A DNA stretch of 64,000 nt. Source: Marasmius tenuissimus (Eukaryota > Basidiomycota > Agaricomycetes > Agaricales > Marasmiaceae). The translations under genes and the position numbers were made by a program. The stretch covers positions 1 through 64,000 of the forward strand of contig JAQOTA010000068.1 of NCBI GenBank assembly GCA_029532415.1, in the 5' to 3' direction. Positions 21,701 to 32,519 of the stretch are shown in pieces (within the stretch, counting starts at the first letter, position 1; each line of letters begins with the position of its first letter). A model generated the notes under the pieces. The model made no database searches. It saw only the letters and a list, made by a program, of their open reading frames with translations, and was not told where the DNA came from.

Positions 21701-24097
21701 CGATTTCTCATGCATCTTGCCTTCAGCACAACCACGACACAGAGGTGTCTTCTTAGTAGGCATCTTAAGGTCAAGTGGGAAACCTTGCGTATGTTTCCGA
21801 GCTTTGTTCAGGGCTTTATCCGATGGATGCCCAAAGCGTCTGTGCTCAATATCGTAGTCGATGTTATAAACGACCGACTTGGCCATTAAAACCTCAGCAG
21901 ATGCTTTCCGCGAGTGTACCCAATAAATGGTTTGACCAGGCATATAAGGATAGGAAACAAGCGACTGTCGTCGCTGTGATGAGTAGAAGGCTAACTTCTT
22001 CGCGTTTCCACGAATTGATAGACCATCTTGAAGGAACTCTCCCATTGATAGTAGACGTATGTCCAATTGAGGTATGTAATAGACAGGATAGAGTCGCGAA
22101 ACACGCTCAGTAAGTTTCCCGTCATGTCCTTCAACGTTATGCTTAATGAAGACTGTGCCTTTACCCTTGATCTGTATAGGGTTGCCCTTATTCGCAGTAT
22201 TTACAATAGGGCCATCAAGTGATTCATATTCAGCGAAGTCATTCATATCGTTCGTGAAATGAGAGGAGGCACCAGAATCAAGGAGCCAACCCTGTGTGTT
22301 GTTCACACTTTTCTTTCCCTTGCACTGAGTACAACCCACGAAGTGGGTGGAGAAAGCATTGCAATATGATACAAGTGATGCCAGATCACTATGACTACGA
22401 CGCGAACTACTGATACCAACTAGTTGTGAGCATCGCTGTAAGGTTGCATCAGATTGGGAAAGCAGGTCAAGATATGGAACTTGCCTGTCATCGTGGAACA
22501 ATCCAAGAGAGACGTCATCCGGGACGTCCTCTACTCCTGCAGCTTCGGCAATGTCGTTGTCAACATCATTACCGAATAGAGAAGTCATACCGTCCATACC
22601 ATCGTCAGATCCCCAGTCCATTTCTACATCTTCATCAGGATCAGTGCTGCGAGCACATTTAGAAGAAGTAGAAGAAGGACATCCAGTTCCTTCATCTTCT
22701 GAATCGTCCTCCAGAACTCGCTTGGACGAGGAACCAGGCTTCGAGATACGATCCTGGAGCGAACGATTGGCGGTGGACGTGACAATCTGTTCGAACGGTT
22801 TGAGATGCCGCGCCGTCTTAGGGACACCAAGTCTGTCAGCAAGTGAACGTGCTTCACGTACATCATCAAATACTGACTCGGATGGCTTGAAGCCGGTGAA
22901 GGACTGCATGGCAGCCGGATTCTTCTTGATAGCGGGAGCGACAGTGCTGTCACAAGACTTGTCCCAGTGACCAGTGAAGTGCGCTGGGGGCGGAGATCCT
23001 CTAGCACGGCTAGAAGGGGCACTGGCAATCTCGGCGCGCAAGGAGTTGTTGACTGCATTCAACGCAATACGTTCCCTGCGGTCAGTGATCAAGGAGTAAG
23101 GACGGACAGGAGGAGGGGAAGCGATGACGGATGCGTAGGACGCAAGATGGGAGTGACCATGAGACCAATTGTTACCACTGTTACCGCCGGCGTTGCCGGG
23201 ACCCTGATGCTGGTTGATACCACCGCGGGTACCACGCTGCTGCTGCTTCTTCTTCTTACCCTTGTTCTGGTTCGAAGATTGGCGTTGCTGCTGCTGCTGC
23301 TGTGGTGGACAGGTGTTGGTCTGCTGCTGATACCCACGCTGCTGACGTTGCTGCTCCGGGCGTTGCTGCTGACCGAACGATGGTTCACGATTACCAGCAC
23401 GCTTCACCGCAGAGAGGCGGTTGGTGAGCTGAGGGTTCTGGCGTTCGTACTCGACCATAATAGCGTCATGGACTTTCGAAACAGTAATGCATTCTTCATC
23501 CTTGGGATCCCTGACGTAGTCATGAAGGGATTTGGATGAGGCGGCGTCCCATTCGGGAGGAATAGCGGCAATGAGTAAGAGGGACTTGATCAACTCGGGG
23601 AGAACCACTCCTACCTCGGAGAGTCATTCGATGTAGGACTTGAACTTGGCAATGCCGGCTTGGGGATGAGAGGTGGTAAGTCTGAAAGAGACGAGTTTAA
23701 CAAAGTCGCCATAGATGGCAGACAAAGTGGGCTCGCTGTAGGTGAGGTTCAGCTGTTCCCAAGCCTTTTCGGCGTTCATGTCCTTGATCGGATCAAAGAC
23801 CTCCTTGGTGGTGGTGATCTGGATAATCCCCATGAGCTGGAGATCTTCCTTGTCCCAAGCAAGACTTTCCTTGACCCAGGCAGCGTGCTCCTCGGGAGGG
23901 ACGGTGGCACGAGTAACAGGAGTAACCCCTGTGGGGCTAGTCACAGTGCCAAGAGGCATGGAGGGACGTGGTTCTTGGCCAGTGAGATGACCGTAAAGAC
24001 CTTGGGTCTTGCAAACAGCTTCCATCTCGCTGTAGTAGGTCTGTTTGAAGTTGGTGCCGTCGAAGCAACCAGAGAAGTATTTCTTAACATCAAACAT
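18749..24097 (-). pseudogene. copia gag-pol polyprotein with three in-frame TGA codons
   Basis: One continuous reading frame of 1,783 codons with no frameshift, broken only by TGA at 23624-23626, 21215-21217 and 19631-19633. Order of domains: gag (24097 to about 23420) followed by a Gln-rich, basic linker; no CCHC knuckle is visible. The protease site is DSGASSH (about 22280). The integrase zinc-binding part has HRRFGH and CRGCAEG (about 21830-21730), and the core has HSDLKS and an EYGIQRD..E-containing segment. At the second catalytic position SNEGGEY has Asn where Asp is expected. Reverse transcriptase has RWVFDVK, SVDVKNAFLYG, LYGLKQA and an intact YVDD (about 19695). RNase H has SDWAAD, SSTEAEY, GDNQGS and KHIDIRYH. 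Each TGA replaces what would most simply be CGA. The element cannot make a full polyprotein and is non-autonomous now. Confidence 0.93.
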
Positions 24098-24380
24098 GAT
24101 AGTAAGAGGTTGAGAGGTTTTAGTGTTGGATCTAGAAAAGACAGCATCAGCATGCGTCTAATCAACACAGGGAGCAGCCATCAAGGCGCTATGCTCAACG
24201 AGGAGCATTGGATCCTTTAGATCCGATGTCATCGAAGGACGTACATCAATGCCATAGATCGAGCACTCAATTAAGAGGTCGATGGCAACATGCAGGTCTA
24301 GCCTAGCTAGCCGATGACAGCAGCCTAGGGGCGCTCGTCGCTGACAGCAGCCATTAAGGCGCTCGTCATTGTAGTCGGGC

Positions 24381-24398
24381 TAACCAGGGCCCATAACC
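24381..24398 (-). promoter_or_regulatory. Putative primer-binding site matching initiator tRNA-Met anticodon arm
   Basis: Directly next to the 5' LTR end, the minus strand reads GGTTATGGGCCCTGG. Its complement contains GGGCCCATAACC, the anticodon stem-loop of eukaryotic initiator Met tRNA. Copia-type elements such as Ty5 and Drosophila copia are known to prime from this internal tRNA region. The match is seen; use as primer is inference. Confidence 0.6.
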
Positions 24399-24719
24399 TG
24401 ATGAGCCGGCATGACGCCTAGCGCAGAGGACTACAACATGTCTATACTACTACTTACCAGAGAGGAGTTTAGAGAGATAGAGGCAAGACGTAGAAGCTCA
24501 AGCACACTGTAGATTCAGGTAGAGAACTACGAGCTTATATACATGAAGATACAATAGAGTTACCATATAAGGACGACAATAGAAATTGTACATATGAGCA
24601 TAATGAACAATAAAGAATGAAACAATAGCGAATGCATTGTCCCGCATAATACAATGGCAGGAAGTATGAACCGGGACTTCGGATATACTGGGATCTAATT
24701 ATAGTCCACGGATTCAACA
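24399..24719 (-). repeat. 5' LTR of the copia element
   Basis: 321 bp with TG..CA ends on the minus strand. It is the intact counterpart of the split LTR at 17831-18706 and should contain the retroelement promoter. The 5-bp GTTGA follows at 24720-24724. Confidence 0.92.
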
Positions 24720-24732
24720 GTTGATTCGCGTT

Positions 24733-26334
24733 TTACTCGTCTTCATCATCATCTTCGAATACCTCAGGCTCGCATGTATCCTGTAGCAAAACATATCAGT
24801 CTCCTGTAATTTCTTGTAACAACACTTACATGGTCATAGGAAACCGTAATCCAAAGATCCTTGTGTACAAAATTTGAACGAACTGGAATGAGTGCAACGG
24901 GGGCTTCAATAGCAGAGGCAGGAATGATGACTAGCGCCCCAAACTTATGAGCATACGACACGTTGATACCTAGGGTATCGGCACTAAAGATCTGCATGTC
25001 AACAGTGCAAAAACCGTATAGAAAACCACGTACTAGAGATCCCAGGGCATTGTGAGTATTCTGTCATCTGAAACCAGAGGGTGTACTGCCAGACATACAT
25101 GTGGAGGTTTAGTTGTTCCTGGTATCTTGACCATCATGCAGTACTCGACGCGAACTGGCTCACGGCGTCCTCCAGTCAGCGAGATGAGAGCGAAGCTATC
25201 AGCCTGAGTTCGCAGGTTTGACGAGCATCCATATCGAAGGCCGTTCTTGCGAATGAATGGGAGAAAATGTGTTGAGTTCTTGGCGACAAGAGGGCGTCCT
25301 GGTTGTATGGTGAATTCGGGGATCAGATGCTGACGGCTATCTCGTATCTTTGCGGCAAAGCCCAGACGCAAGAAGAATCAGCGTAGAGTGTCAATGATAG
25401 ACGTATGAGGGATGAGAAGGCGAGGTGCTCGTTTCCGTTCGCCTTTCTTGTTTCGAGTTTTGTCATAAATCACTCCATTACATTCGGGCTCTTTGCATGC
25501 AGGAGATTCGAGCTTCTCAACCTCATGCGGCGTGTGATGTTTCCAGCAGGTCGGGCAAGCGGAGTACTGGATTATTGCTGAATCAGCGTCAATCCCGAGT
25601 CTTCGTTTCGCACTCTTGAGAGTACAGACAGGTCGAGGAACCTCTGGGAGTCTGCCGGCAATGAACAGGGAATCGAGCTGTGAGTTGAGACCATTCTCCG
25701 CTTGCACAATGCTCAATCCGCTGTAAACATTTGACATGGCAGCGTGGAGGTATGCCAACTGAACCTCTGGCTTCTCTTCGAATGCGAGTCGTTGATAAGT
25801 ATCTTCAGATGTTGCCGGGAGTTCAACATCTGGATCTCGAGCCGGTTCAAAGGCTGTATCTTGACGTCCAGCAGGCAGGTGGTCTTCTCGGGGAGGTAAC
25901 TCATCTTCCTGATCTTCGTCTTCCCGAGAATCATCTTCCTGATCTGGCAATCCAGGTACTTCTATTTGGTTTGCATGATCTTCAGCCTGTAGTGGGGTAT
26001 CTGTATGTTGTCAGTATGGATTTGTTGAAGAGTCGCCGGCCTTGCACCATTGTAATCATCCCAATCATCCCAGTCAGCACTAGACCCAAATTCCCCACCA
26101 ACATTCACATCCACATCTCCAAGTATATCTCTTAATTCATGTACTCCTTCCTCTTGTATCGTCTCAGGACCGGAATGTACTTTAACTTGCGGCAAGTTCT
26201 CCTTCTCTCGACTGTTGCTGTGCTTCTTTCGATGATCCCGAATAACTCTTTTGGTTTGATACTCGAATCCTTGCGCATTACGAGCGCATCGGGTACAATA
26301 GCAGGGTTCTCGTCTTGTTGCAGTGGATGCCATG
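24733..26334 (-). pseudogene. tnp2-like CACTA transposase relic lacking the catalytic core
   Basis: The start MASTATRREPCYCTRCA at 26334 opens a CxC..C..H..H finger (about 26325-26250). After an intron at about 25980-25950 the protein continues with an acidic stretch and a second cluster, CPTCWKHH and CKEPEC (about 25570-25480), which I know from tnp2-like transposases of mushrooms. At 25378-25380 TGA interrupts SIIDTLR and FFLRLGF in the same frame. Shortly after, the sequence jumps to what resembles the family's C-terminal part (RYGCSSNLRTQADSFALISL, about 25230; ITVSYDH, about 24845) and, after another intron, an acidic tail EPEVFEDDDEDE with stop at 24733-24735. The RNase H-like middle of several hundred residues is absent. 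It is a deletion derivative plus a stop codon, so not an active transposase. Confidence 0.65.
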
Positions 26335-26424
26335 GATGGGTGTATAGGATAGTGACTGTGCAGGGTGACGTCGTATTGGTTGATCAAGGGTTTGAGAGCG
26401 CTGTACAGTTGAGATGTCAGAAAT

Positions 26425-28096
26425 GTACCACTCACAGTCGCACTGTGGCTTCGCTTCCTTGCTCTCCCTCCCTCACCACTTCCTTGTCCACGCTTCTTCT
26501 CTTCCCTCATCTTCTCCTCCTTCACAGCTTTGACATCCTCCTCCTTTTTGATGAGGTCTTCTGGATCCTCTTTGTCCCCCCACAACTTCCCACTAATTGC
26601 GATCCGCTGAGGCTCGTCATATTACTTGTTTTCCGGCTTCGCCAACCATGTTTGATCTACCATCCACATCCGTGCTTGCATCTCCAGCTTGACCGCTCTC
26701 TTGATAGGTTCCTTGATCGGCTCGCCACGTATACAAGGAGTATACTTTGTTCTGGACTTGGGGTCCTTCACGGCATCTAGCCGGTCGTAAAGACCTTGAA
26801 GCTGCAACATTGAGGTATGTAGCTGTTCCAATTCGAGCACACATCTCACTCACTTCATCAGAACGCCAGCCCGGTCGCCGCGAAATATATGAAACTTTAT
26901 TGTCGGGGTTATCCTCATCGACAGACATCAGTGTATAGACCATCGCCGGGTCATACTTGGGATTATGGTCGGGGTGCCCTTCTGGGAGGGAATCACGCTT
27001 GCATCTTCAGACGTTGCATTTCTAGTCAAGTGGTAAGTGGTAGCAAGCTGAAGAACGGAACAAGAGACTTACTGCCTTCTGACGGGTTTGCCGCTTCAAC
27101 CCAGACAGACGACCAGTGTTCGCTGCCTCCTCAATAATCTCAACTTCACCCTTGGCCACGTCACCACCCTCATTCTCGACTTGGCCTCGACCTGCATCTT
27201 TGCCCGCCTGCTTCTTCTTCCCCTTGAATTCCTTCGCCATTTCCGAAAAGTGCAGCCAGATTCGATCAGTGCAGTCCTTCGATACAACTGTCTCAATGGC
27301 TTTTGCAGCAGCTGGATCATGGTAGGCACCCTTCTCTTTGATGTATCGTTTGATTCTCTGAATGTTTGTCCAATTAGGCTCGACATTGTATCGCTGGTCC
27401 CACTGGAAACGTAGGAGGGGCTCCTTCGTGTGGGAATTCACTGGCCAGTCCGATTCATCCTCGGGGTACGGCGGGATATCCTTTGTGCCTGGAGGAATCC
27501 CCATCATCTCGTTGATACAGGTGCGAATGAGTTGCTTGTGGGTCAACGAGGTAAGTACTGGCCCCAGTATCTGTCATTGAATCATTACTGACCTTGTACA
27601 CGTTGGATTTCGACTCCGTCTTGCTGGCCATTTCAGTGTTGGCTGCCTGTTCCGTTTCTTCATCTGCCTCGTACGTGTCCTCATCTACATTTTGTAATTC
27701 TTTTGCCTCTAACTGGTCAATCCTAGCCAGAACAGCAGCAAGTTTCTCTTCAATGTTGTCCTCGCGCTTCTTACTCGTCACACGAGCAGCTTTCAGCACT
27801 TCAACCTCTTCTTCCAAAGACCCGATGCGTTCTTTTGCATTGTTCATCTCCGCGATCATGGCCACCTTCGACATGTCTGCTGGTCTGGCCTGCGACATCG
27901 TTTGAGATTGCTGGAGCAGTACTGGGTCTATTGCAGATTGAGGTGAGAGGGAGGGAGGCGGTGATGGAGGCTTTTCGGGGCTGGGTGGTGGAAAATTGAA
28001 TATGGGGTGCTGGATTGGTTGGGGCATCTGACGCGAGCCAGCAATGGTGTGGTCACGTTTGACGTCGTCCAGAGCCTCTGACAGCATTGCTGTCAC
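26425..28096 (-). pseudogene. Orphan coiled-coil gene, truncated inverted copy B
   Basis: Same coding sequence as the plus-strand copy starting at 16102, including the in-frame TAA (at 26620-26622). It loses only the last 17 codons: after the shared SHSATVSGT the sequence runs into CACTA-internal DNA. From 26585 the frame downstream of the TAA stays open across the junction into the transposase relic and on to 25962, so the two coding regions are in the same frame. Confidence 0.7.
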
Positions 28097-28415
28097 TTAC
28101 TTAATTAAATAACCTTAATCGCATTCTATTTTCTACTCTCTAAACCCGCCCGAATCTGCAGTACAAAAGCCAAAAGCCAACGAACCGGGAGGGGAGCCTG
28201 GGGCAGCACCCATGGTATCGCGTTCAGAGGCTGGATAATTTGATGAAAATAAGACGATATCATACATGTATTCAGAACATAATGTGACGGAAAGTGAACA
28301 AATACGGAAAAAATATCCGACGTTGTATTTCATGAGTAATCGGACAGTATTCTCCTGAACATCAAGGATTTTTCTCAGATTATCCGCGTCGGACAATCTG
28401 TGGTCTTGTGCTGTG
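26425..28415 (-). repeat. 1,991-bp inverted repeat, arm B
   Basis: Reverse-complement copy of 15783-17773. Its outer end at 28415 is exactly the CACTA terminus (CACAGCACAAGACC on the minus strand), although the true right end of the element lies 143 bp further at 28558. Its inner end joins the upstream region of the transposase relic. Confidence 0.9.
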
Positions 28416-28558
28416 CAGGCTCTCGAGGCTCTCATATTTTATGAGCGAAGAATATCCATGGTGAGTAATTCAAAGCCATGATATTGTATGAGTAACATAA
28501 GAAATCTCTGAGATATACAACATTACCCACGCCTGATAATTTCGCGTCTTGTGCTGTG
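28416..28558 (-). repeat. Original right end of the CACTA element
   Basis: 143 bp between arm B and the TGA target duplication. It ends with the 13-bp terminal repeat but then differs from the left end, so it is the native right terminus. Confidence 0.65.
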
Positions 28559-28561
28559 TGA

Positions 28562-30460
28562 AACCTGACTCTATCCTTCAGGATTGCAGCTGTTTCCTCC
28601 CGATATCACGCGAAAATTATTATCTACCATGGACAGAGAACGCACCCTTTTTCTGAATCCATCGATGCCAATACCCACCGAAGGCTCGAACTATCCATTC
28701 TTCGACATCTCTCGTCAACAGTTGAATATAGACTATCGAAGCGGAGCTCACGCTATTGCCGTAATGCGTTACGAGGCCAAGACTCGACAGGAAAAGTTGG
28801 TCTGTTCAAGCGAAGGGAAAGAAAAGACCCATGTACAGGAATGCCGATTTGCTTCATGTCTTCGAGGAACTTGCTCATTGCCGCCCTAATTGTGTTCAAC
28901 AGAGCGCTGGTGTTGATCTCAGTCCTGCTGGCTGTGCATCAATATCCAAACCTTTTGTCGGACGTTTTTGCGTTGATCATCTGCTATGGCAAGATCGCTT
29001 GTTTGGAGAGTACACGGAGGGAAGGAGGTTCAGGTGGTCCGTAAATTCAAGGGTATGTTCCGGGCCTTCTCTCTCGATCCGTTTCCAATGTGCCTTTTTT
29101 TTAGTCTTACTACTTTCGCTGGCCGCTCGACGACTAGATCAACATGTAGCCTCTGCGAGCTATCTGCTATCAAAGACACCAGAAGAGCCCATTGAAAACA
29201 CCTCAAGTCGCTTTCCTTCCCCGTAAGCATCAGTCGAATTGCGTTTCCCCCAAATATCTAGCTTATTCATCTATACCACCAACAGTGGCTTCCATTTTCG
29301 TTCAATTTTCCCGTCTTGACGAGGGTGGCGGAGGTATAAGCTCGGAACAGCATACGCTCTCGAGGTGGACTTGCCGTAGAGGGAAACCTGTGTCTTCAAA
29401 GCTGGCACTGGGCAGTGTTAGTATGTCCAGGAAGCTGGCCTGACCCTGGTACCGACGACGATCATCGAATATCAGGGCTACAGGAAGGGGGGCGGTTGGT
29501 AGCTGAAGCTCTGGACGGCGCTGCAGAACTACCTGTGATCGTCATTCGTCAGGATGTCCGGACGGCGGCGAGATCTGCGGCTTATAACTTGCGGGAGTAA
29601 CCGACAGGCCAGCCTCGCATGTGCCCGTCATCCTGAGTCGAAGTCGCCCGACGCTCTTATTTGTCAGTCAGAGGTGTATGCCTCTTCCTTGACAGTCACT
29701 GTTGACACGGATCGTGTATTCCGACTTTCTTGATCTTTATGACGCGTGTCTTCACCGCGGAACTCGGACAGTGCATGTGTTGACCTGCCTATAGTAGGAG
29801 ATCTTGTGTGTACCTTCCCTCTTCTGTCTCTCGTATCAGACGTTGTAACCTAACATCGTAAGAGATAGTGATGGTAGATGCAGTCAACGATCAAGCTAAG
29901 TGAACACATCATGCCATTTTAGGTGAAGAAAGTCTGTCCAACTTGCTGCACCATGGAATCTGATGAGGGTGGCGGGTGGGCCCTCCCAACGAGTGTATGT
30001 TGTCACGATTGTCGCTGCACTGTATCCCGATACCATACAGTGATGCCGTGTGTTTACTCAGATACGCGAGAAGGAGGCGTGATTTCCTCCCTCTGCACTG
30101 CTCCCCTCCATGTTCCTTTGTCAAAGCTGTTTGCCATCAAGGGGGCTTCTTCAATCGTACCTCATCCAGGCAGGCCTCCAAGCCATCTATTCCGTTCATG
30201 CGCTTCATCAGGACATCAACGCCATCGATAACACTATCTTGAGCGAGGCACCGCTCCGTCTTGCAACGGCAGGCACAACTTGCTGGTTCGTTGGTGGCTG
30301 AATATTTGACGTGTCTCGAGGTCCGGCATTCTGTGATTGCCAGACGCCATTACTCGCTTCGCTATGGCTCATTCCTCGATGGGTTATAGTCGCGGAAAAA
30401 CGGAGAGGGAGAGGCTATTAAACTAACACTTCCTCGTTTGTTTCGCCTCGTTTGACCGTC
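28562..30460. other. Region with unassigned short frames
   Basis: This follows the CACTA right end. A frame from ATG 28629 (MDRERTLFLNPSMPIP) to 28889 has reasonable composition and could be the first exon of a gene continuing to about 29600. One continuation (about 28831-29226) contains VGRFCVDHLLWQ and a hydrophobic FFLVLLLSL; others are antisense or shadow frames. A frame at 29923-30231 is Cys-rich at its start (CPTCC). I could not build a consistent spliced model or recognise a family. Confidence 0.3.
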
Positions 30461-32519
30461 ATGCCTGGACCTCGAGATTTGTGAGTAGTCCTTCCTACTT
30501 TCCCTGGTATCGCCTGACGATATAGTGTGTTCTCAGATTTGTCCCCATGTTCTTTGGAATGCTACTTGACGTAGCTCTACTAGGCGTAAGTATCAGAGCA
30601 CTGGTCGTGTGCTGAACCTACTAAATGACCGCCCGGGTGTAGACTTTATCAATTCAGGTCAGATTTCAAAGATCCCAAGCTTGTCCTCATTCGATTCTCA
30701 TCTGCGATCTAGGTTATATCCTATTTTCACAACTACTCGAGGTGGGTCGCGAATTTTATAGGCAGACGGAGTACGACTGAGCTTGATCGCATAGGGATCG
30801 ATGGTGGTTTAAATGCCTCGTGAGTGCGAACCCCCACTGAAGCAAAGCTCAGGCCTGCTCATCATCGATATTTACCCAGGTGGTTTATCTCATGGTCGCT
30901 GAGCTGGCGAATACGGTATGCGACATCTTAACTGTCTACGAGCCTCTTGTCACCCATTATGGTATGAATCCACAGTCCCTTCACCTGGTGATATCAATAG
31001 TCATGATTCACCTCCAATCCTGTAGGAACAATCTTTGCGGACTCTCCGCGACGTGAGTGACTATAACAGTCGAGGATCGGATTTGGAGACTCACCAGATC
31101 ACATTCTATCTCTGTAGTACTCCCTGCTGGTATGTTGGCCCCTTCGGTGGTACTGCTCCTCGAGGATCTGATTAACGGTCATCACCGACACCTTTCCCAG
31201 ATGCCATTACTACGGTGAGTAGGGCTCGATTCATACCATTACGAACACTACTCTGATTATGACCCACGTACTAGACTTTTGTATCGACAGCGGTACAACT
31301 ATTCATGGCATGGAGAATCGGAATCCTTATGGGATCGGTTATTCCGCGACTAATAATAACGGCAATGTCTATCGTCTCTACTGGTAGGTGGAGTTTCTCG
31401 TGATAGATGAACATTAGCAGGCTAAATCCGCGCCAATCCAGTCGGCGCTGTCTGGCTTGCTTCTGGTGTCATCAACGTAGTCGAGACGAACTTTCGACAG
31501 CCTACCACGACGATCCGAGATGCCAGTTGTTTGTGGCTCATCTCCTCGTCGATTACGGACGTTACAATCACTCTTTGCATCATATTCGTCTATGTGAGTG
31601 CTTCGGACTCGTACTGATACGGTAGTGACGTTTCTAGACTCAACGGTCCGTTTCCAGGTCAAGAGGGCTTTAAGTCACCGTGCTAGCGGTAGCAATATCA
31701 TGGATACTCAGGTCTCTCGAGTATTAAAGCGTAAGTTATCAACATGGTCATGGTCTCGAACGAAACTCACTGCTAATCTTTGCTAGTTTCGATCGAGTCT
31801 GGAACGATAACAGCGCTTGCAACTATCAGCGACCTTGTCGTATTTCTGTCCGTGCACGTGCGTTGAGGGTTCCGATTCTGTCAAGATAGTATCTGTATTC
31901 TGACGTCTTGCGACCATTCTAGACGGGACCATAGTGAGCTCATCTCGTTTTCAAAGGTCCTGCAGACTTGTTTATGAATCATGTTCCAGCTTCTTCATCT
32001 GGGACTTCGCCATTTCGAAGCTCTACACGAACTCGTTGTTAGCTTCGTAAGTAATTCACATCGTTAGCGTCCAATTTATTCTGACTTATCCACTCAGACT
32101 CAATGCCCGACCGACGCACACCTCCCTAGAGCTGGAGCCCAAAGCAATGTTGTTCATTGACGATCCCACAATTTCTTCCTCGAGTGACGCCACTAGCAAG
32201 AGAAATACAGCGGTCTTGGTATGTCCTTTCTGGCTTACAAAACATGCAGCAATACTGAACTTGAGTTCCAGAGTCTTCGGGAAAGCCATCACGGTCACCA
32301 TCACCACCATAATCGTTGCAGTATGGTAGGTTCTCCCGCCGCAGTAATTTTCAGTGGTTATTGAATGGCTCTAACGACAACTTGAATCATCAGCCTCTGC
32401 CAGTCCGCCATCGGAGGACGACAATCGCAAGCTTCGATACTCCAAACAACGCTCGTCAACCAGACATCGAGATGGGGAATATTCCTCAACTAAAGGTAGA
32501 TTATAGCCGAGGAATATAG
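30461..32519 (+). CDS. DUF6534-type seven-transmembrane protein
   Basis: A gene of many tiny exons, typical for this mushroom family. It begins MPGPRD at 30461, then an exon at about 30539-30583 (FVPMFFGMLLDVALLG). Later exons give VVYLMVAELANTVCDILTVY (about 30881-30961), TFVSTAVQLFMAWRIGILMG (about 31274-31384), VGAVWLASGVINVV to CIIFVY (about 31440-31594), and SIESGTITALATISDLVVFL (about 31790-31857). The exon FFIWDFAISKLYTNSLLAS (about 31992-32049) leads into LNARPTHTSLELE, the family's signature end of the last helix. A His-rich stretch (HHGHHHHH, about 32295) and a polar tail follow, stopping at 32519 or after one more intron at about 32668. These proteins are predicted plasma-membrane proteins with seven helices; no function is established. 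Exon borders are mostly clear, but the last two are less sure. Confidence 0.8.

Larger units (their letters stand above)
17826..24724 (-). mobile_element. Ty1/copia LTR retrotransposon, full length, inactivated
   Basis: Structure read on the minus strand: 5' LTR 24719-24399, primer site 24398-24381, gag-pol 24097-18749, polypurine tract about 18717-18707, 3' LTR 18706-17831 (interrupted by a MITE). The LTRs begin TGTTGAATCC and end GGCTCATCA, giving TG..CA ends. The 5-bp GTTGA occurs immediately outside both ends (17826-17830 and 24720-24724) as a perfect target duplication. The internal order protease, integrase, reverse transcriptase, RNase H defines copia rather than gypsy. It inserted just after the stop codon of the CACTA orphan gene. 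LTR divergence is 4 differences in 321 bp after removing the MITE. Confidence 0.95.
15780..28561. mobile_element. CACTA-like DNA transposon with nested insertions
   Basis: The left end CACAGCACAAGAC (15783-15795) is repeated exactly as its reverse complement at 28546-28558. The trinucleotide TGA flanks both ends (15780-15782 and 28559-28561), which is the 3-bp target duplication expected of the CACTA (CMC/EnSpm) superfamily. Inside lie an orphan coiled-coil gene (+), a converging transposase-like gene without its catalytic middle (-), a 1,991-bp inverted copy of the left end and a nested copia retrotransposon. Without the nested copia and its target duplication the element would be about 5.9 kb. 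The transposase relic resembles the tnp2-like proteins common in Agaricomycetes. The superfamily call rests on short ends and this relic. Confidence 0.7.

Noticed and set aside
22970..23540. Plus-strand frame rich in Leu and Arg opposite the gag region
   Set aside because: It is the antisense of the Gln-rich gag linker (CTG/TGC repeats), not a gene.
23624..23626. Gag stop codon with programmed readthrough
   Set aside because: Two further TGA codons in pol and the loss of a catalytic Asp make decay by mutation the simpler explanation than regulated readthrough.
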